64,000 bases of DNA from Oncomelania hupensis (taxonomy: Eukaryota; Mollusca; Gastropoda; Littorinimorpha; Pomatiopsidae): NCBI GenBank assembly GCA_036898135.1, contig CM072523.1:32995811-33059810 (forward strand), given 5' to 3'. Within the stretch, counting starts at the first letter, position 1. Every line of letters begins with the position of its first letter. Shown one piece after another: positions 1 through 12,438 of the stretch. The translations under genes were made by a program, and so were the position numbers. The notes under the pieces are model-generated. The model was not told the origin of the DNA and did not search any database. It saw nothing but the letters and a program-made list of their open reading frames with translations.

Positions 1-2119
1 CCAAAAGAAATTTTTTGGGCCTATAAATAAATCAAGGAGGAAAAAATAAAGAATAAGGAAACATTCCACACTATGCTTCACCTTCATCCTCCTGCTTTCA
101 ATGAAATGTTCAGCTGAGATCACACAGTAACCGTAATATTCAACCTAAAATATGCTAGAAAGTTGATCCCTATGATCACAACCTTTTCAAGGTACCAGTT
201 TTATTTCTGATCCTCAGTAGACTGTGATCAAGTGTGACTCAAATTAACATTCAATCTGCTTCCTCTACGTCAATTTGAAATTTCAAATTTAAGAAGTTTC
301 TGAACAGAGTGTGTAATTGTGTGTATAGCTAAACACACAATTTAAAAGCATTTAGAAATTATGCAAAGTAGATCCAGAAAGTTATAAACTAAAAATAAAC
401 TCAAAGAAACAGGACAACTAAGGCGTGTTTGAACAGGGGGGAAAAAAAGGTTCTCTAAACTGCAATGCACAAATCTTCAAAACTGCAGCGAGCACTGTAA
501 CTATTGTCTATGAAATGCTCTGTTGATAAAATGGAAAACAAGTTGTTTATACAAAAAAGGTCTCTACTTCCTCTTCCTTTTTCTTAGTCCTAAAATGAAC
601 TTTACAGAATTTACAGCTCGTACATTTATCAGCAAAAACAACATAAACACATTCTCAAAGCATTTTTAATGCATACCAGCACGAGTAATCACACACAAAC
701 ACACATGCAAAGTCATACACATGCAAAAACCTTTATTCAGAAGCTATTGCGTTTTCAGGTAAAACAGACTCTCTCTCTCTCTCTCTTTCCAACTCTCTCC
801 CATGCTACTCCCTCCCCTCCCCCTTCATCTCCCCACATTAGTGAAACTTAAACCACACCAGCACCACCACAGTGATCACCTTCAGCACATGTTTTCACCA
901 CTGAGCTGTATACACACAAACACATATATACATATATACACCATGCATGCATCAACACATAAACACAAACTTGTACGATATAATGTAAAACGCATGCATG
1001 CGCGCAACCACCCTCTTCTCATTCCCTTTCTTTGCTTCTTCTTCTTTGTACTACTATTCAGTTCATACGTACCTAACTAGCATTCACTTATCCTCACTTT
1101 ATTCATCTACACATGAACCCATTTTGTACAAAATAGTTGAAATGCATGCATGTACCCATCTTTGTTTACCCCCTATAAGCCTATTTCTCTTTCTTACCCT
1201 TCTTTGTTGTTTACACTGCTCTCTCTGCTTTCCCATCAGACTGTTCAAAGGGAGCTGAACCCACAGATTATATGCACCCAGGTCATCTATCAATCTTCCA
1301 TTTCAAGCCAGACTTCCTGCGTAGCTGTCAATGCTTATTAGGAGAATTAGAAGCAAAAGAGATAACTTCCTGTGTGAGAGAAACTCAACCACCCATTGCA
1401 CCCACATTGAGCCAGGTCTACACAACTTCATTTTAGCTTTTTAGACTGTCTGCACACCACCCAGTACTGAGAAAATAAAGTTGTCTTATCTTGTTAGCTA
1501 AGTTGGTGTATTGTTCCCATAACACCATCACCCAACAACATATGCCAACTGAAATAATTTCAATTTACAGCCGAGTTGCCCCACTGACTATGTACAATGT
1601 AAAAATTATATACATGTATACACCTGAAGGAGTGGAAATATCATTTTAAATCTGCTTATATTCAAATACGGCTTATTTTCAAACTCTACCCAGATTTTTA
1701 TTTTTATTTTATATTATATAAATTTAATTTAATTCAAATTAAAGTTGCATTTTTGTGTGGGTTGGGTGGGGAGAAAAGGGAAGTTGTTCATTGGAGAAAA
1801 ACAAATTCAATTAGATCCAAGCTCCCTGAAAATATCTTAAGTTTACTGTTACTTAAAACTAAAAGATGAGTTTCTCACTAGCTCAATTTTAAAAAGAAGT
1901 TACAAATTAAGGAAATTAATTCAATATTAACGGTTACAGTTGTCAAGTGCCAAACTGAAGTCACCTTTGAATAATAGCCTTCTCTGCCTAACTCAGGTAA
2001 TTTATCAGCAGTGTTTTTCATTAATATATCTACACAAACTACATGCACACACTCTTTTGCTTTTGTCTCCCTCTCTCTTTCACACACACTCATGCATAGC
2101 CCTACATATATTTAATCAT

Positions 2120-2120
<1 letters not shown>
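1..2120. other. Non-coding stretch, no gene seen
   Basis: AT-rich sequence with short pyrimidine-rich and CA-rich patches (for example 770-835 and 900-960). The open frames here are short and of low complexity, with no domain or splice pattern I can support. It could be 3' UTR or intron of the minus-strand gene that starts at 10968, but nothing proves it. Confidence 0.5.

Positions 2121-2156
<36 letters not shown>
2121..2156. repeat. (CA)n microsatellite
   Basis: About 18 near-perfect CA dinucleotide units. Confidence 0.95.
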
Positions 2157-2157
<1 letters not shown>

Positions 2158-2423
2158 TTAACACAACCACAACTACACACACACTCAACAAGCAAACACT
2201 AATAATCTCAGAATCAGCTTAGCAGGCAAACACAATTTGGAAATAAAATACATTACTATAATAATATTAGATTCGATTCTTATTTGTACATAATCAATCA
2301 TGACCAGCACTAACCCTCCAAGAAGTCCAACTTGATCGCATAGTTGTGTTATATCCCACAAGTTGCACATCTGAACTATCTCCGTTCAAATCTGAAGTGC
2401 TAAAATGTAGCTTCTTCATTTTT

Positions 2424-2504
2424 CTGTTTACTTTTTTTTATTAGAAGAGCAACGCTAAGACTGGTTGTTTACTTTTTTCAATAGAAGAACAACGCTACGG
2501 CTGG
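2424..2504. repeat. Tandem duplication of a ~40-bp unit
   Basis: Two adjacent diverged copies (2424-2464 and 2465-2504), each running from TGTTTACTTTTTT to an AACGCTAxGxCTGG end. It lies just upstream of an RTE 3' tail. Confidence 0.85.
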
Positions 2505-2528
2505 AAACTCACACGCAATCTAGAACCT

Positions 2529-2575
2529 ATCCTATCCTATCCCGTAACTCAGAGGTCGTAGGAGCACTTTGGACA
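2529..2575 (-). mobile_element. RTE-like LINE, extreme 3' end only
   Basis: On the minus strand this reads through GACCTCTGAGTTACGGGATA into repeated GGATA units. The same end is seen in the longer RTE-like copies ending near 11228, 37527 and 46526. Only about 45 bp are recognisable, so this is a severely 5'-truncated copy. Confidence 0.75.
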
Positions 2576-3300
2576 CACTGAAGCTAGAACATAAAAAATT
2601 AATCTGAACTTTCTGCTTAGTTCAAGTCTAACACTGCTAAATGTTTCTTCCTTTTGAGGTTTAGAGAACTATCAGGAGAGCTATATGGTGGAAAACTCAT
2701 TAGAACTGTGGAAACACAAACGATGTGTAGAGCACATTAATTTAAGTTATAGCCTCACTTGCAGAAAGAAACTGGAGGTACAGGGATTATGTTATAATGT
2801 TACATGTTATAATATATTTTCTTCGCTGTTTATATCCAAAGTGTTCACAATTTCTTCATGTTGCACTGTTTAAATTGCTTTTATAAGATGAGGAGTGCTA
2901 TCACGAGAAACACACTGAAACTTGAGTACCTTCTCTAAACATCTCCCTCAGACACATAGTTTGTGCAACTTCACCACACAACAACTATTCAACTTTTGAA
3001 TAAAATTTTATGCTGCTGGCACCATTTTTTTCATATAATTTCTATAAATTGACATTATGGACATTAACGATACTTTGTAAAATTGCAAATTTATAGCAGA
3101 TCTGTGGCACGCCATGCACAAATTTTATAGGGGTTCTGCAGTATAGTTTGGATTTTCAGTTTTAAATTATCTACGCAGCTGTCATAAAACTACAATTTTA
3201 CAAACTTTTATTTAGGCTATCTACCATGTGGTTATTTGCTAATCTTGGGAACTTCCACTTCATAAACACATTAATATTTACAGTTACACTAGATCTCTTA
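2576..3300. other. Non-coding stretch, nothing recognised
   Basis: AT-rich unique-looking sequence with no supportable exon or repeat. Confidence 0.45.
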
Positions 3301-3373
3301 CTATGTTCTATTCCGTGCAGAGCTATGTTCTATTCCGTGCAGAGCTATGTTCTATTCCGTGCAGAGCTATGTT
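3301..3373. repeat. 22-bp tandem repeat, three units plus a partial
   Basis: Three perfect consecutive copies of a 22-bp unit beginning CTATGTTCTATTCCGTGCAG (3301-3322, 3323-3344, 3345-3366) plus a 7-bp partial. Perfect identity implies recent expansion. Confidence 0.95.
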
Positions 3374-3502
3374 TCACCGTAGTGAACAAAGCTAATATAG
3401 CACAATAAATCTAATATGACACTGATAAGCAAGAACGCTTGTTTCACTTCAGCAATTCACCAGCATTCTAAAAACAGTCTATGCCATAAAAATAAACACA
3501 CA

Positions 3503-3612
3503 CACACACACATTTATAAGGGAGAGAGAAAGAAAGAGGGAGAGAGAAAGAAAGAGAGAGAGAGAGAAGAAGAAGAAGAACAACAACAACAACAATAAAA
3601 ATAACAACAACA
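3503..3612. repeat. Compound CA / GA / GAA / CAA simple repeat
   Basis: A run of CA units passes into GAGA/GAAA, then GAA, then CAA units. The open frame across it is an artefact of the repeat. Confidence 0.9.
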
Positions 3613-6600
3613 AGACTGCCAAATAAACATGAATTAAATCTCAGGTGGTCATAACAAATGTGTTCAACAGAGTGATTATAAAAGCTATGGGCATTTGGCC
3701 AGTCATTAGTATCAAAACGTCAACTTCAAACTAATCTCGCTATGACTGAAAGCTGTTACTTCAAATCCAAGATAACCTTCAAATCTTAAATTAATGTCTG
3801 AAATGTATTGATTGAAATAAAAGTCTGCCTTACTATAGAGGAATCCCACAATACTGAAGTGACGACCGGCTCATTTGACCAGATCATAACACACTGTTTT
3901 AAACCCATGGCTAGCAACGGCAGTCACACTGACCAGTGGTGAATCATGTCAAACAGCGGAAGAGCGAACAGAACAGAACTCCAATGCTGACAGCCCATGG
4001 AGAGAATGATGTGACTCAGACTTGACAAAGAACAAAAACTCTTGAGCACCGAACTGAAGACAGGAATATCCAATGGGCCAGAGAGGTGCCAGACAAATTG
4101 GGAGGTGCCGGACAAATTAGGGGCCAGTCCTGCCAAGCCTCAAAGTGTAGGGTGGGTCGGGGACAACAAGTGTAAAAATCAATGTGGCAAGCAAGCACGT
4201 TGCGCGTTCATAATGCAACGGCTGTCTGGGACTCCCCATCGCAGGGTCAAAGGTTACAAAATGATACATTACATCTCGCCACTCATGCTTCAGCCACCCT
4301 TTCTTTTCAGGACGTCAATTATTGATCTCAAACAAGTATAGGCAGCTGTGGCCTGTTAATCTGGAACCCAGCGAAGCTGTAAAAGCAAGCAAGCAGAGAG
4401 GGAGGGCTGAATGGCAAAGGAGATACCACACACCAGATTAAAAGGCTCTTTATACATGACTGAAAACAAAATAGTGTCTCAAAAGCATGGATGCATATCC
4501 AGATGCATATCCATGGATGCATATCCAGATGCATATATACACAGATGGAGGATCACTGTAAGTATAGAGGTCCAGAAACTAAACACACCAAGAGCATTCA
4601 CACGGAAGCACAAGGAACAACTGTATTGCAGCTTCTAATGGCACAATGATAAATATTAAATAATATTATGCAATACTGAACATGATTTTTCACATCATTC
4701 CCTCGTCAGTACAAATATAAGTGTAAAGATAAATGAAATTACGTTTATGCCATTACAGAGAACTGAGAGCAGATATTGTACAGCGATTGTAACAACTATT
4801 CCTATGGGTATCATGGTACGCTACAGTGACAAAACAAGTCCTTTCTTTCAAACACAGACGCTGATGGTAGACAGGACTGAATCAGTGACACTGCCAGAAA
4901 TATTCATAACCTAGCAATATCTGCAAGCCCCATGGGAATAGCAATGATTCTTTATATGAGCCCATAGCAACACTGGGCGCAGGAACTTATTGTACTATCA
5001 CAGCACCCGATAACCTATATCCTTAAAACACTAGCAATCCTGGATACATTTGGACAAACATGAAATGTCCAGGCCAAACTAATGTATTACATGCAGCAAA
5101 ATATGGCAAACAACCTCTTAGTTTGCGGAAGTTGATGGCCCATTCTCCATCCTATTCATAATCAAAACTGGTAAAACTACAGAAAACGTTTCAGCAGAAA
5201 CTTTTCATCAAGCCTTTAGCCACCCTCAAGACTTCAAAATGTATCATCATGTGGAAAGAAATACTATATAATTATAACATACCAAACGCCCTCCACTAAC
5301 TTGATCATTCAACTGAATCCTGAACCAAAAGAAAAAGTTTGAAGAAGCAAGTGTCTGCCCCGTTACTAGCCCTCCCTCAAGATTTCATAACACATCCCAC
5401 CTATGGAACAATTATCTTATTATGATAGCTGTCATTCTCATAGCAAAGGCTGAACAATCCACTTGACAAGTTTATGTAAAACATTCATAAATTCCCTAAC
5501 TTGCAAGGGTCAAGATGACCTAAGGCAATCCGAACATTTCCTTTTATCATTTTAGGTCGTACCAACTGTGTAACACATTTTTGAAACAAAATTCATCACA
5601 AATCCTGTTGTTAAGGATTTACAAGCTAGATCTAGAGCTAGGAACATTTAATAGTCTGATCAAGGACAAAGAATTAATAGGAAACTTGTATCGATCACTA
5701 GCGTACATTTGTGAAAGTTACGAATAATTTGATGAAGAGGGAGGAAGAGAAAGAGAAGGAAGGTGAAGACAGAAGAGAAGGAGGAAAGATGACCATTATG
5801 TGGCCAATTCATGAAAAACGTAAAACAGATAATTTTGTATAATGTACTACACAGAGAACTACTTCAGATACTTGAGCAATACAACCAACCCTTTGCACTA
5901 AACAAAATACTGGATTGAAGGATGGAAACCAGATGCAGATAACTTCTCTTTCTCAGACCACTCAGCAAGGTCCCAACTTACAAAGCAATAATAGGAAAAT
6001 CACTTGTCACGCTGTTTAAAAGAGTACAAATTCTACAGGAATAAAATGTTATCAGTAAAACTAGTCCAACAATAATGAAAAACAAATATTTATTCCACAG
6101 TTCAACAATGCGAACAATGTGGATTTGGAGAACAGAAACTACCAAGCTTCACTAGTTAGTGCAGCTTCATTGTGTACAGTATGCAACAAGTATAGAATGC
6201 ATAAGATTTGCATCCAGCAACACAAAATCTAAATGTCAGCTGCGCCAGTTCTCTCATTTCCCTAATTGCTCTAGTGACAGTCAGTTGGTTATTTTGCAAG
6301 CCTCCAGCCAACTGCACAGTCCTTGGAAGTCATACACTCTTGTTACAAGCCAGGACTGTATGTATGCATGAGAGTACAGAAAATATTCGGTGAAGGAATT
6401 ATTCCTGATATATATTGTATTATTTTCGAAAAATGACTGAACACACAATAATTATTACTGATAAAAATTAAAATACAGAGTTTTAAAAGGCAGATAAATG
6501 CATGCACAAATACAGACACAAATGATACACACACAAGGAGACGAACGTTTGGTGGACATATGTACACACATACATAATACATGCAAAACAATATAATATT

Positions 6601-7123
6601 TTATATACTCATACATATTTCTGTGTGTGTTTATTTTTAAGATACAGAGCGTGATGGACTGTGTGGAGTGATGAATAGAAACAAGCATTCTTCTCTTGCT
6701 AATGGAGACAATAGCCACTAAGACCACTTGATTTACACTAAAGGTTTTCTAGGAACAAAGCACTACACCCGCCTTACATGCAGTATATACTATTAGTCAT
6801 TAAGAAGGGCTAATGGTGCAACAAGTCATACCACAGAGCCTTATCAAAGTGTCCTTATGAGCCAGTGTCTTAATGAGCTGCTATTGTGCTGGGCCTGTGT
6901 AGATGCAGAGGTATTACTCCAAACACTGATTCCTTCTTTTTAGCACTAATGCAAATAATAACAATACTACCACTTCCAGTCTCTAACATAGTAAAAGTGA
7001 TAACACAAAATAATACCAGAAATAGTCTGATGGTTTCATTTATTTTGTAACTGCTGCATAAGATAATTTCATTCCAAAAATTCACTTCATGCAACTATGC
7101 TTTTAAAACATTCACATTGATTA

Positions 7124-7125
<2 letters not shown>
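3613..7125. other. Long non-coding stretch, no gene seen
   Basis: About 3.5 kb without a convincing coding frame, RNA gene or named repeat, apart from the 26-bp duplication at 4486-4537. The open frame at 4042-4341 (+) has no recognisable domain and no splice context. 4100-5900 is relatively unique-looking and could be UTR or intron. Confidence 0.45.
4486..4537. repeat. 26-bp tandem duplication with internal repeats
   Basis: Two copies (4486-4511, 4512-4537) of a 26-bp unit containing GATGCATATC twice. The core ATGCAT is palindromic. Confidence 0.9.

Positions 7126-7211
<86 letters not shown>
7126..7211. repeat. (TAA)n microsatellite
   Basis: About 29 perfect TAA units. It produces the poly-Leu and poly-Ile open frames on the minus strand, which are not genes. 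Confidence 0.97.
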
Positions 7212-7869
7212 TACATGACTGAGAATCCCTGAAATCCATCATGGAACTGAAATGCCAGTTTATATATTTTATATATATTGCATTTTGGGGCATGATCTAC
7301 ACACTTTATCATTATGTCACTATATTGTATATTATAGGAAATACTGAATGAATATATATAGGAACATATTAGTTCAACTTGAATCCAAACTGCACCACAA
7401 GTTGTACAAGTCCATACTACACTCTGACAAACACAGCTGGTCTACACACGACACATTCAACAAGAACTTAATGAATGAGTCAACACTTTGAAAAAGCCTA
7501 CAACATTTTCCACATTGAGGGTTCCCAAATGCTCATTTACATTGGAACAACATTGGTGAGGAACATAACTCTAACAGTAACAGGTAAGGATTCTGCCTAA
7601 GGTCAACAAAAGTCAACAGCATCCATCCATCAAACTCAACTTTCAATTTCTACTGACTCCCTCCCCCAAGCTAAACTGACCTGCTGAAACATATGATCTG
7701 ATATTGTTTATAACGAACAACATAAACTCTTTCATGCTTGTCAGATACACTTGATTTCAACTTTGATGGACTTGAGATTTCAAGCTCAAATTGCAGTTGA
7801 ACTTTTACATTATTTTTGTCAAATATGTAGTCCCCAGCAGGATTAATAAAGCCTGTAAATTGTGGAACA
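7212..7869. other. Non-coding stretch, nothing recognised
   Basis: No supportable exon or repeat between the microsatellite and the SINE. Confidence 0.4.
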
Positions 7870-8095
7870 AATTTCAGGGGGTCGGGTAGATCAGTTGGTA
7901 AGAGCGTCTTGCTAGTAACCGAAAGGTCGCTGGTTCGAATCCCGGATTGGTCAACGTGTGATCATATTATTTTCCCCTTTACCAACAACTGGCCCACTGG
8001 TGTCAGTATAAATCGGCCCAGTAGTCACCTATATGCGAAAGTGTCGTGTGACTATAATCTACAAACAACAACAACAACAACAAATTTCAGCGATG
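7870..8095 (+). mobile_element. tRNA-derived SINE with (CAA)n tail
   Basis: The head resembles a tRNA gene, with an A-box-like segment (TAGATCAGTTGGTAAGAGCG) and a canonical B box (GGTTCGAATCC near 7931). It is followed by a ~120-bp body (about 7945-8062) and a CAA tail around 8065-8088. The body is nearly the same as 12827-12944, which makes this an interspersed family and not a functional tRNA. RNA polymerase III promoter function is inferred from the boxes. Confidence 0.85.
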
Positions 8096-9180
8096 CCACA
8101 TCAAAGGTACTTTAAACTGTATTATGTACATATATAGGCAATTGTTTACAAGATCAACTAATAACATCTATACTATATAATATGTATGATGAGGGCTTTT
8201 TAGCCCAGTTTTATTGTCCTTAATGCTCATGCAATAGGACGTTAAGCATCGTTTTTCGTTCGTTCGTTCTTCTGTCTGTGGGGTCAGTCTGTTAATTGTT
8301 GGTCAGTCAATCTGTACGTCAGTCAGTCAATCAGTCTCTCTCTCTCTCCCCCACCCTTTCCTTATTCTCTTCTTTTTATTTTATTTTACTATCTCAGCTC
8401 ATCTTGCCTCAAATTCTCAGAGCCAAATCTTTAATAGGCAAGCTCCTTTCCCTCTGCATCTTATCCACTCTCCCTTCTCCCTCCCCCTCACTCCCTCTCC
8501 TTCTCTCTCCTTATTTTTCCTCCTCCCCACCCACTCCTCTCATCACAGCCCCTCCTTGAACTAGCCTATGCATCTCATCGGATCTCATCCTCTATTCTTC
8601 GTTCAGCAGATCAGCAACCCATCTAGACACTCCACAGCTTTTAACTGTCTGGTATGCCTGTTCTGCCACCTGCTGATGGAATTAGTGGTCTCAACTTTTT
8701 TTCTTTTTTTTTTGCTATATATCTTTAAATAACATGTATATTATTTCTTAAAACTAAGGCTTGCAAAAAAAATAAACTTCAGTCTTCACTGCAGTAAGCA
8801 GCAGGAAAAACAAGTAAAGGCAGCATCACATGCCAAAACCTACCTCTCTGCTTGCCAACTTCTTGGGGAGATGGGAGGGGAAGTTGTGTGGAGGTTGTGT
8901 AAAAGAGCTGGGGGTTAGGTGGGGGTGGGGGGATTGTGTAAGATGAGGTGGATAGTGATGGTGGATGCTGTGATGATTGTTGTGAGAAGTAAATAACACT
9001 AGCCAAATTACCAGACAGAATATGGTCTAGGATGATTGCATGTGGTGATGGGGAGGGAGATTGGGAGGAGATGGGGGTGGGGTGAAAATGAAAATATAAG
9101 CTTTGAGTTAAAGTATGTCCACAGGCCAATAATAAGAAGTAGAAATACAGATTATTTATTTGTATCATTATCACTATCAC

Positions 9181-9212
<32 letters not shown>

Positions 9213-10800
9213 GTATTAATAATCAGTACAGTGACAGTATGCGCTTTAAAGTGATAATTAGCTCATTTAGGTGGAAAAACTAAGTACCTCTATTATTACT
9301 ATTATAATCGGATAAATAAAACATTCTGATGACCTAAGATCAGTTTAAGTCAGATCTTTGAAATTAAAACACCTGTTAACCCGTTAACAATTTTGATCTA
9401 GTTCGTTTTAACAAAGTCTGCAAGAACAAAAATGGCAAGGATGTATACTTGCAGTACATTGAAATGAAGTGAACTTGAAAATAACCCCTATCTATGGTGA
9501 TCTATTATGGAAATTAATGGGTATAGGCACAAATCAAACGGATGAGTCTCCAAATGCTTCACGCTTCACTATACTAAAAAAAAAGTGACTAAAACGCATT
9601 AGGACTCCAAATTATCCATTCTCAATTAGTTTAACTTTAACACTTCTTCTGTAATGTCAAAATCAAAAGACATTCTGGATCTGTACGTCACAAGACCTGT
9701 GGGCAACTTTCTTCGTGACTAGGCAGGTGTGGGAACAGCGCATAATACCTTTTAAAACAGGATTATTATGTAACTATTTGGTTACAGCTTGGTTAAAAAC
9801 ATTGGATAGGCTGCTAGTTTAGTGTGTGTGTGTGTGTGTGTGACAGTCATAAGAGATGTAGACTAAGAAGTGCGAGCATAATCTAATCAAATTCAAGAGA
9901 GAAAGGAGAGACCTGATAAATGTAAAACAATACTTTAAGGTCTAGTTCTAGAACTAGGCCAGAATGATGAGTTGAATAACTGTGTAAACCTAATTTAAAT
10001 TAAAACGTAGGAGGTTGGGGTCTGAAAAAGAAAGTGAGAGAAGTGTGAAAGAAAAGAAAGGTCAAACTTAAAGGAAAGACTCAGAGTCAGAGAGGCCAGA
10101 TTTTTGTTTCTTTTCTATACTGTTTTTTAATGTGTTATTTCATTTTATTTATTAATCATGTAAATATTCAGAGCATTATCATTCCTCAACTAGCAAAGCA
10201 AAAAAAAAAAGTTATTCAATCTGTTACTAACAATAATACTGTATTGCGCTGTAGTCTGTTGAGATTGCAGCACCCATTGAAGAAATCAGTTACTGGGTTA
10301 GTATGGTGAACTATTATTGCTGTTCAATAACATCAAATAGGTCAATCTCTTCAGAAAGTGTCAAATATGTGCTTGCAAGAGCCCCCCCTCCCCCCTTCTT
10401 TCCCAAAGTAGCCACACCCACTACAATAGCTCCACCCATTTATCACACAATATTAAAGTTGTGTTTACTGCTAATCAAATACGAATCTAACATCCCCACT
10501 AAAAACAAACAAAAAAAAAAACAACAACAGCAAGGATGTGAGATTTCGAAACTGTCAATAATCAAACTGGAAACAATTCATAGTAATCCATTAAAATCGG
10601 TTTATTTATAATTTATACTTAATCAATGAATGAGTAGGAGAGAAAAGGTACAGAAGTTTCTGACAAACAAAACTCCGAAAAGATAAAACAGGCAACAAAG
10701 CATCATACATCTCCGTTAAATAAAAAAAAAATATTTCTAACTTAATAATGTACTCTTATCAGCAAACAGTAAAATACGGTCTAAATAAACCACTCGTGCT
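8096..10800. other. Non-coding stretch with simple-sequence patches
   Basis: Contains a GTTC/GTCA-rich and CT-rich segment (8255-8560), G-rich sequence (8875-9080), an ATT microsatellite (9178-9213) and a GT run (9822-9843). The open frames at 8779-9180 (-) and 10303-10611 (+) are low-complexity and show no domain. Downstream exons of the minus-strand gene starting at 10968 could lie here, but none can be defended. Confidence 0.45.
9178..9213. repeat. (ATT)n microsatellite
   Basis: Nearly perfect ATT units, interrupted once towards the 3' end. Confidence 0.9.
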
Positions 10801-10848
10801 AACGCATGTTTCACTGCAGACAACAGAAGTTGGTACAAAATAACTCAC

Positions 10849-10968
10849 CTGAATTGCCTCTTCACGAATCGTCTTCCTGACAGCTTCTCTGATTTTACCC
10901 GCATCCCCTCTTTTCTGTAGACCTTCAGCAAACGCCCTTCTGTTCGGCGGCTTGGGGATGTGATCCAT
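10849..10968 (-). CDS. Candidate first coding exon of an unrecognised gene
   Basis: The minus-strand ATG at 10968 opens a 40-codon exon ending in a consensus donor (CAG followed by GTGAGTTA, junction at 10849/10848). The peptide is polar and basic. It begins MDHIPKPPNRRAFAEGLQKR and continues as a charged, probably helical segment (GKIREAVRKTIREEAIQ). I do not recognise the family. The composition is unlike the repeat-derived frames around it, and the start lies in a less AT-rich segment that could be a promoter. No second exon could be placed in 1-10800, so the rest of the gene may lie outside the window or in small exons I cannot call. The overlapping frame at 10845-11156 is probably a shadow. 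Confidence 0.45.
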
Positions 10969-11599
10969 TTTTGCGATATCAGGTCAAAAACATAATTATC
11001 TTTAAGGAAGTTCTGCCAAGACGGCCATCTTCGGCCATAAACACGGGAGACTACTCTTGTATTTTGAAGTTTTATTTTTAGAACAAATCTATTACCTCCC
11101 TGGAGTCTGTTAAGGAGGTTCAGTAAATGCTCGCGAGTACCTGGAACGAATGCCAAAACACAGATTCGCTGTTTGCACGATTATGTAAATTCCAGTGATT
11201 TTTTTAAAATACTTTTCTTTCGCCCCCATCCTATCCTATCCTATCCCGTAACTCGAAGATCGTTGGGGCATCACAGATAATGCAATGGCTCTTAAATATT
11301 TGAAGCTATGCACTGTATTGAGGGACTGGCCTAGCTATAATTGGCCTTGGACTTTGATGTCCATGTTGATGCAATTGGTGTTGTTGCTCATCATTTTGGT
11401 CTTCTCTGCACTTATTTTCATTCTATGTGCTCTGGAGGTGATGTCAAGCCTCTGTACCAGCTGTTCAAGTTCTTGTTCCTCTCCAGCTAATCCATCAATG
11501 TCATCCACAAAACGAAGGTTGGAGATTGCTCTGCCCCCTATGCTGTCTGTGACTTTGTGATCAGCAAGGGCATCTAACATGATCCGCTCTAGGAAGCTT

Positions 11600-11918
11600 A
11601 GCGAGCATTGTGGCCAAGCGGGCTAAGGCGGGACTAACTTGCCTTGTCCACAGGCCAGAAACCAATGGCGCCTGACAGGTGTGGGTTAGATCCAGCATCT
11701 GGGCGTTATGTTTCTCCGAATTTTATTTACTTTCGACTCGAGCAACATCTCGGGGATTTTCACCAGGTACTCCGGTTTGCTCTCCCAGCAAAATTTCAAA
11801 ATCACAACTAATGTTAGGTAGGTTGGGTTTGGGCGCGCCCCAGGCTGCGATTACGCCTTCCCCAGGAGAGGCGGTCCAGAATTTCCCGATGAAAAGGGAC
11901 AATAAAGCATTTTTTTTA
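11600..11918 (+). mobile_element. SINE with tRNA-like head, inserted in RTE copy A
   Basis: The segment interrupts the RT frame between NIF and LERIM. It begins with a tRNA-like head: A-box-like TGGCCAAGCGGGCTAAGGCG at about 11609 and B-box-like GGGTTAGATCC near 11684. A unique body follows and it ends in AATAAAGCA plus T-rich sequence near 11918. Removing it restores the expected RT order. I see no long target duplication, so the borders are approximate. Confidence 0.7.
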
Positions 11919-12438
11919 AAGATGTTGAAGAGTGTTGGAGAGATTATGCATCCTTGACGCACACCGATTATTGTTCTGAACCAGTACCCGATGGGGCTGT
12001 TGTGGAGGACTGCACTGCATGTAGCCTTTTCATAGAGGCTTTTGATGACATCAATAATGTTAAGGCTGATGTAGTACACTCTCACGGTTGCCCACAGAGC
12101 TCCATGCCAGACTCGGTCAAACACTTTCTTGAAGCACATGATATAGATGTTGTTGGTGCTGTAGATATTTCTCACAGATTATTTTGAGGTTGAAAATCTG
12201 TACAATGGTACTTTGCCTTGCCCGGAATCATGCTTGTCCTTCAGCTATGATTTCTTTTAGCTTGGGGGTTCAATCTGTTGAGTATCATTTTCAGGAAGAC
12301 CTTGATGGGATGGCTGATGAGGCTGATGGTGCGGTAATTTTCACACTCCTGAAGGTTACCATTTTTGGAAATAGTGATGACAAGCGACTAGGTCCATGGT
12401 GTAGGCCACTACCCACTCTGCCAGCCCTTGTTACAGAT

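Noticed and set aside
4042..4341. 99-codon plus-strand frame
   Set aside because: Contains short internal repeats and has no recognisable motif or splice context.
7087..7312. Poly-Leu and poly-Ile open frames
   Set aside because: Pure translation of the TAA microsatellite. The same applies to frames at 45431-45698 and 60365-60571.
7870..7945. Possible genuine tRNA gene
   Set aside because: A and B boxes are present, but the sequence continues into a body that recurs elsewhere and ends in a CAA tail, as in a SINE. A clean acceptor stem is not evident.
10845..11156. 103-codon minus-strand frame overlapping the 40-codon exon
   Set aside because: It reads through the likely 5' UTR and the consensus donor in a different frame and has no recognisable domain.
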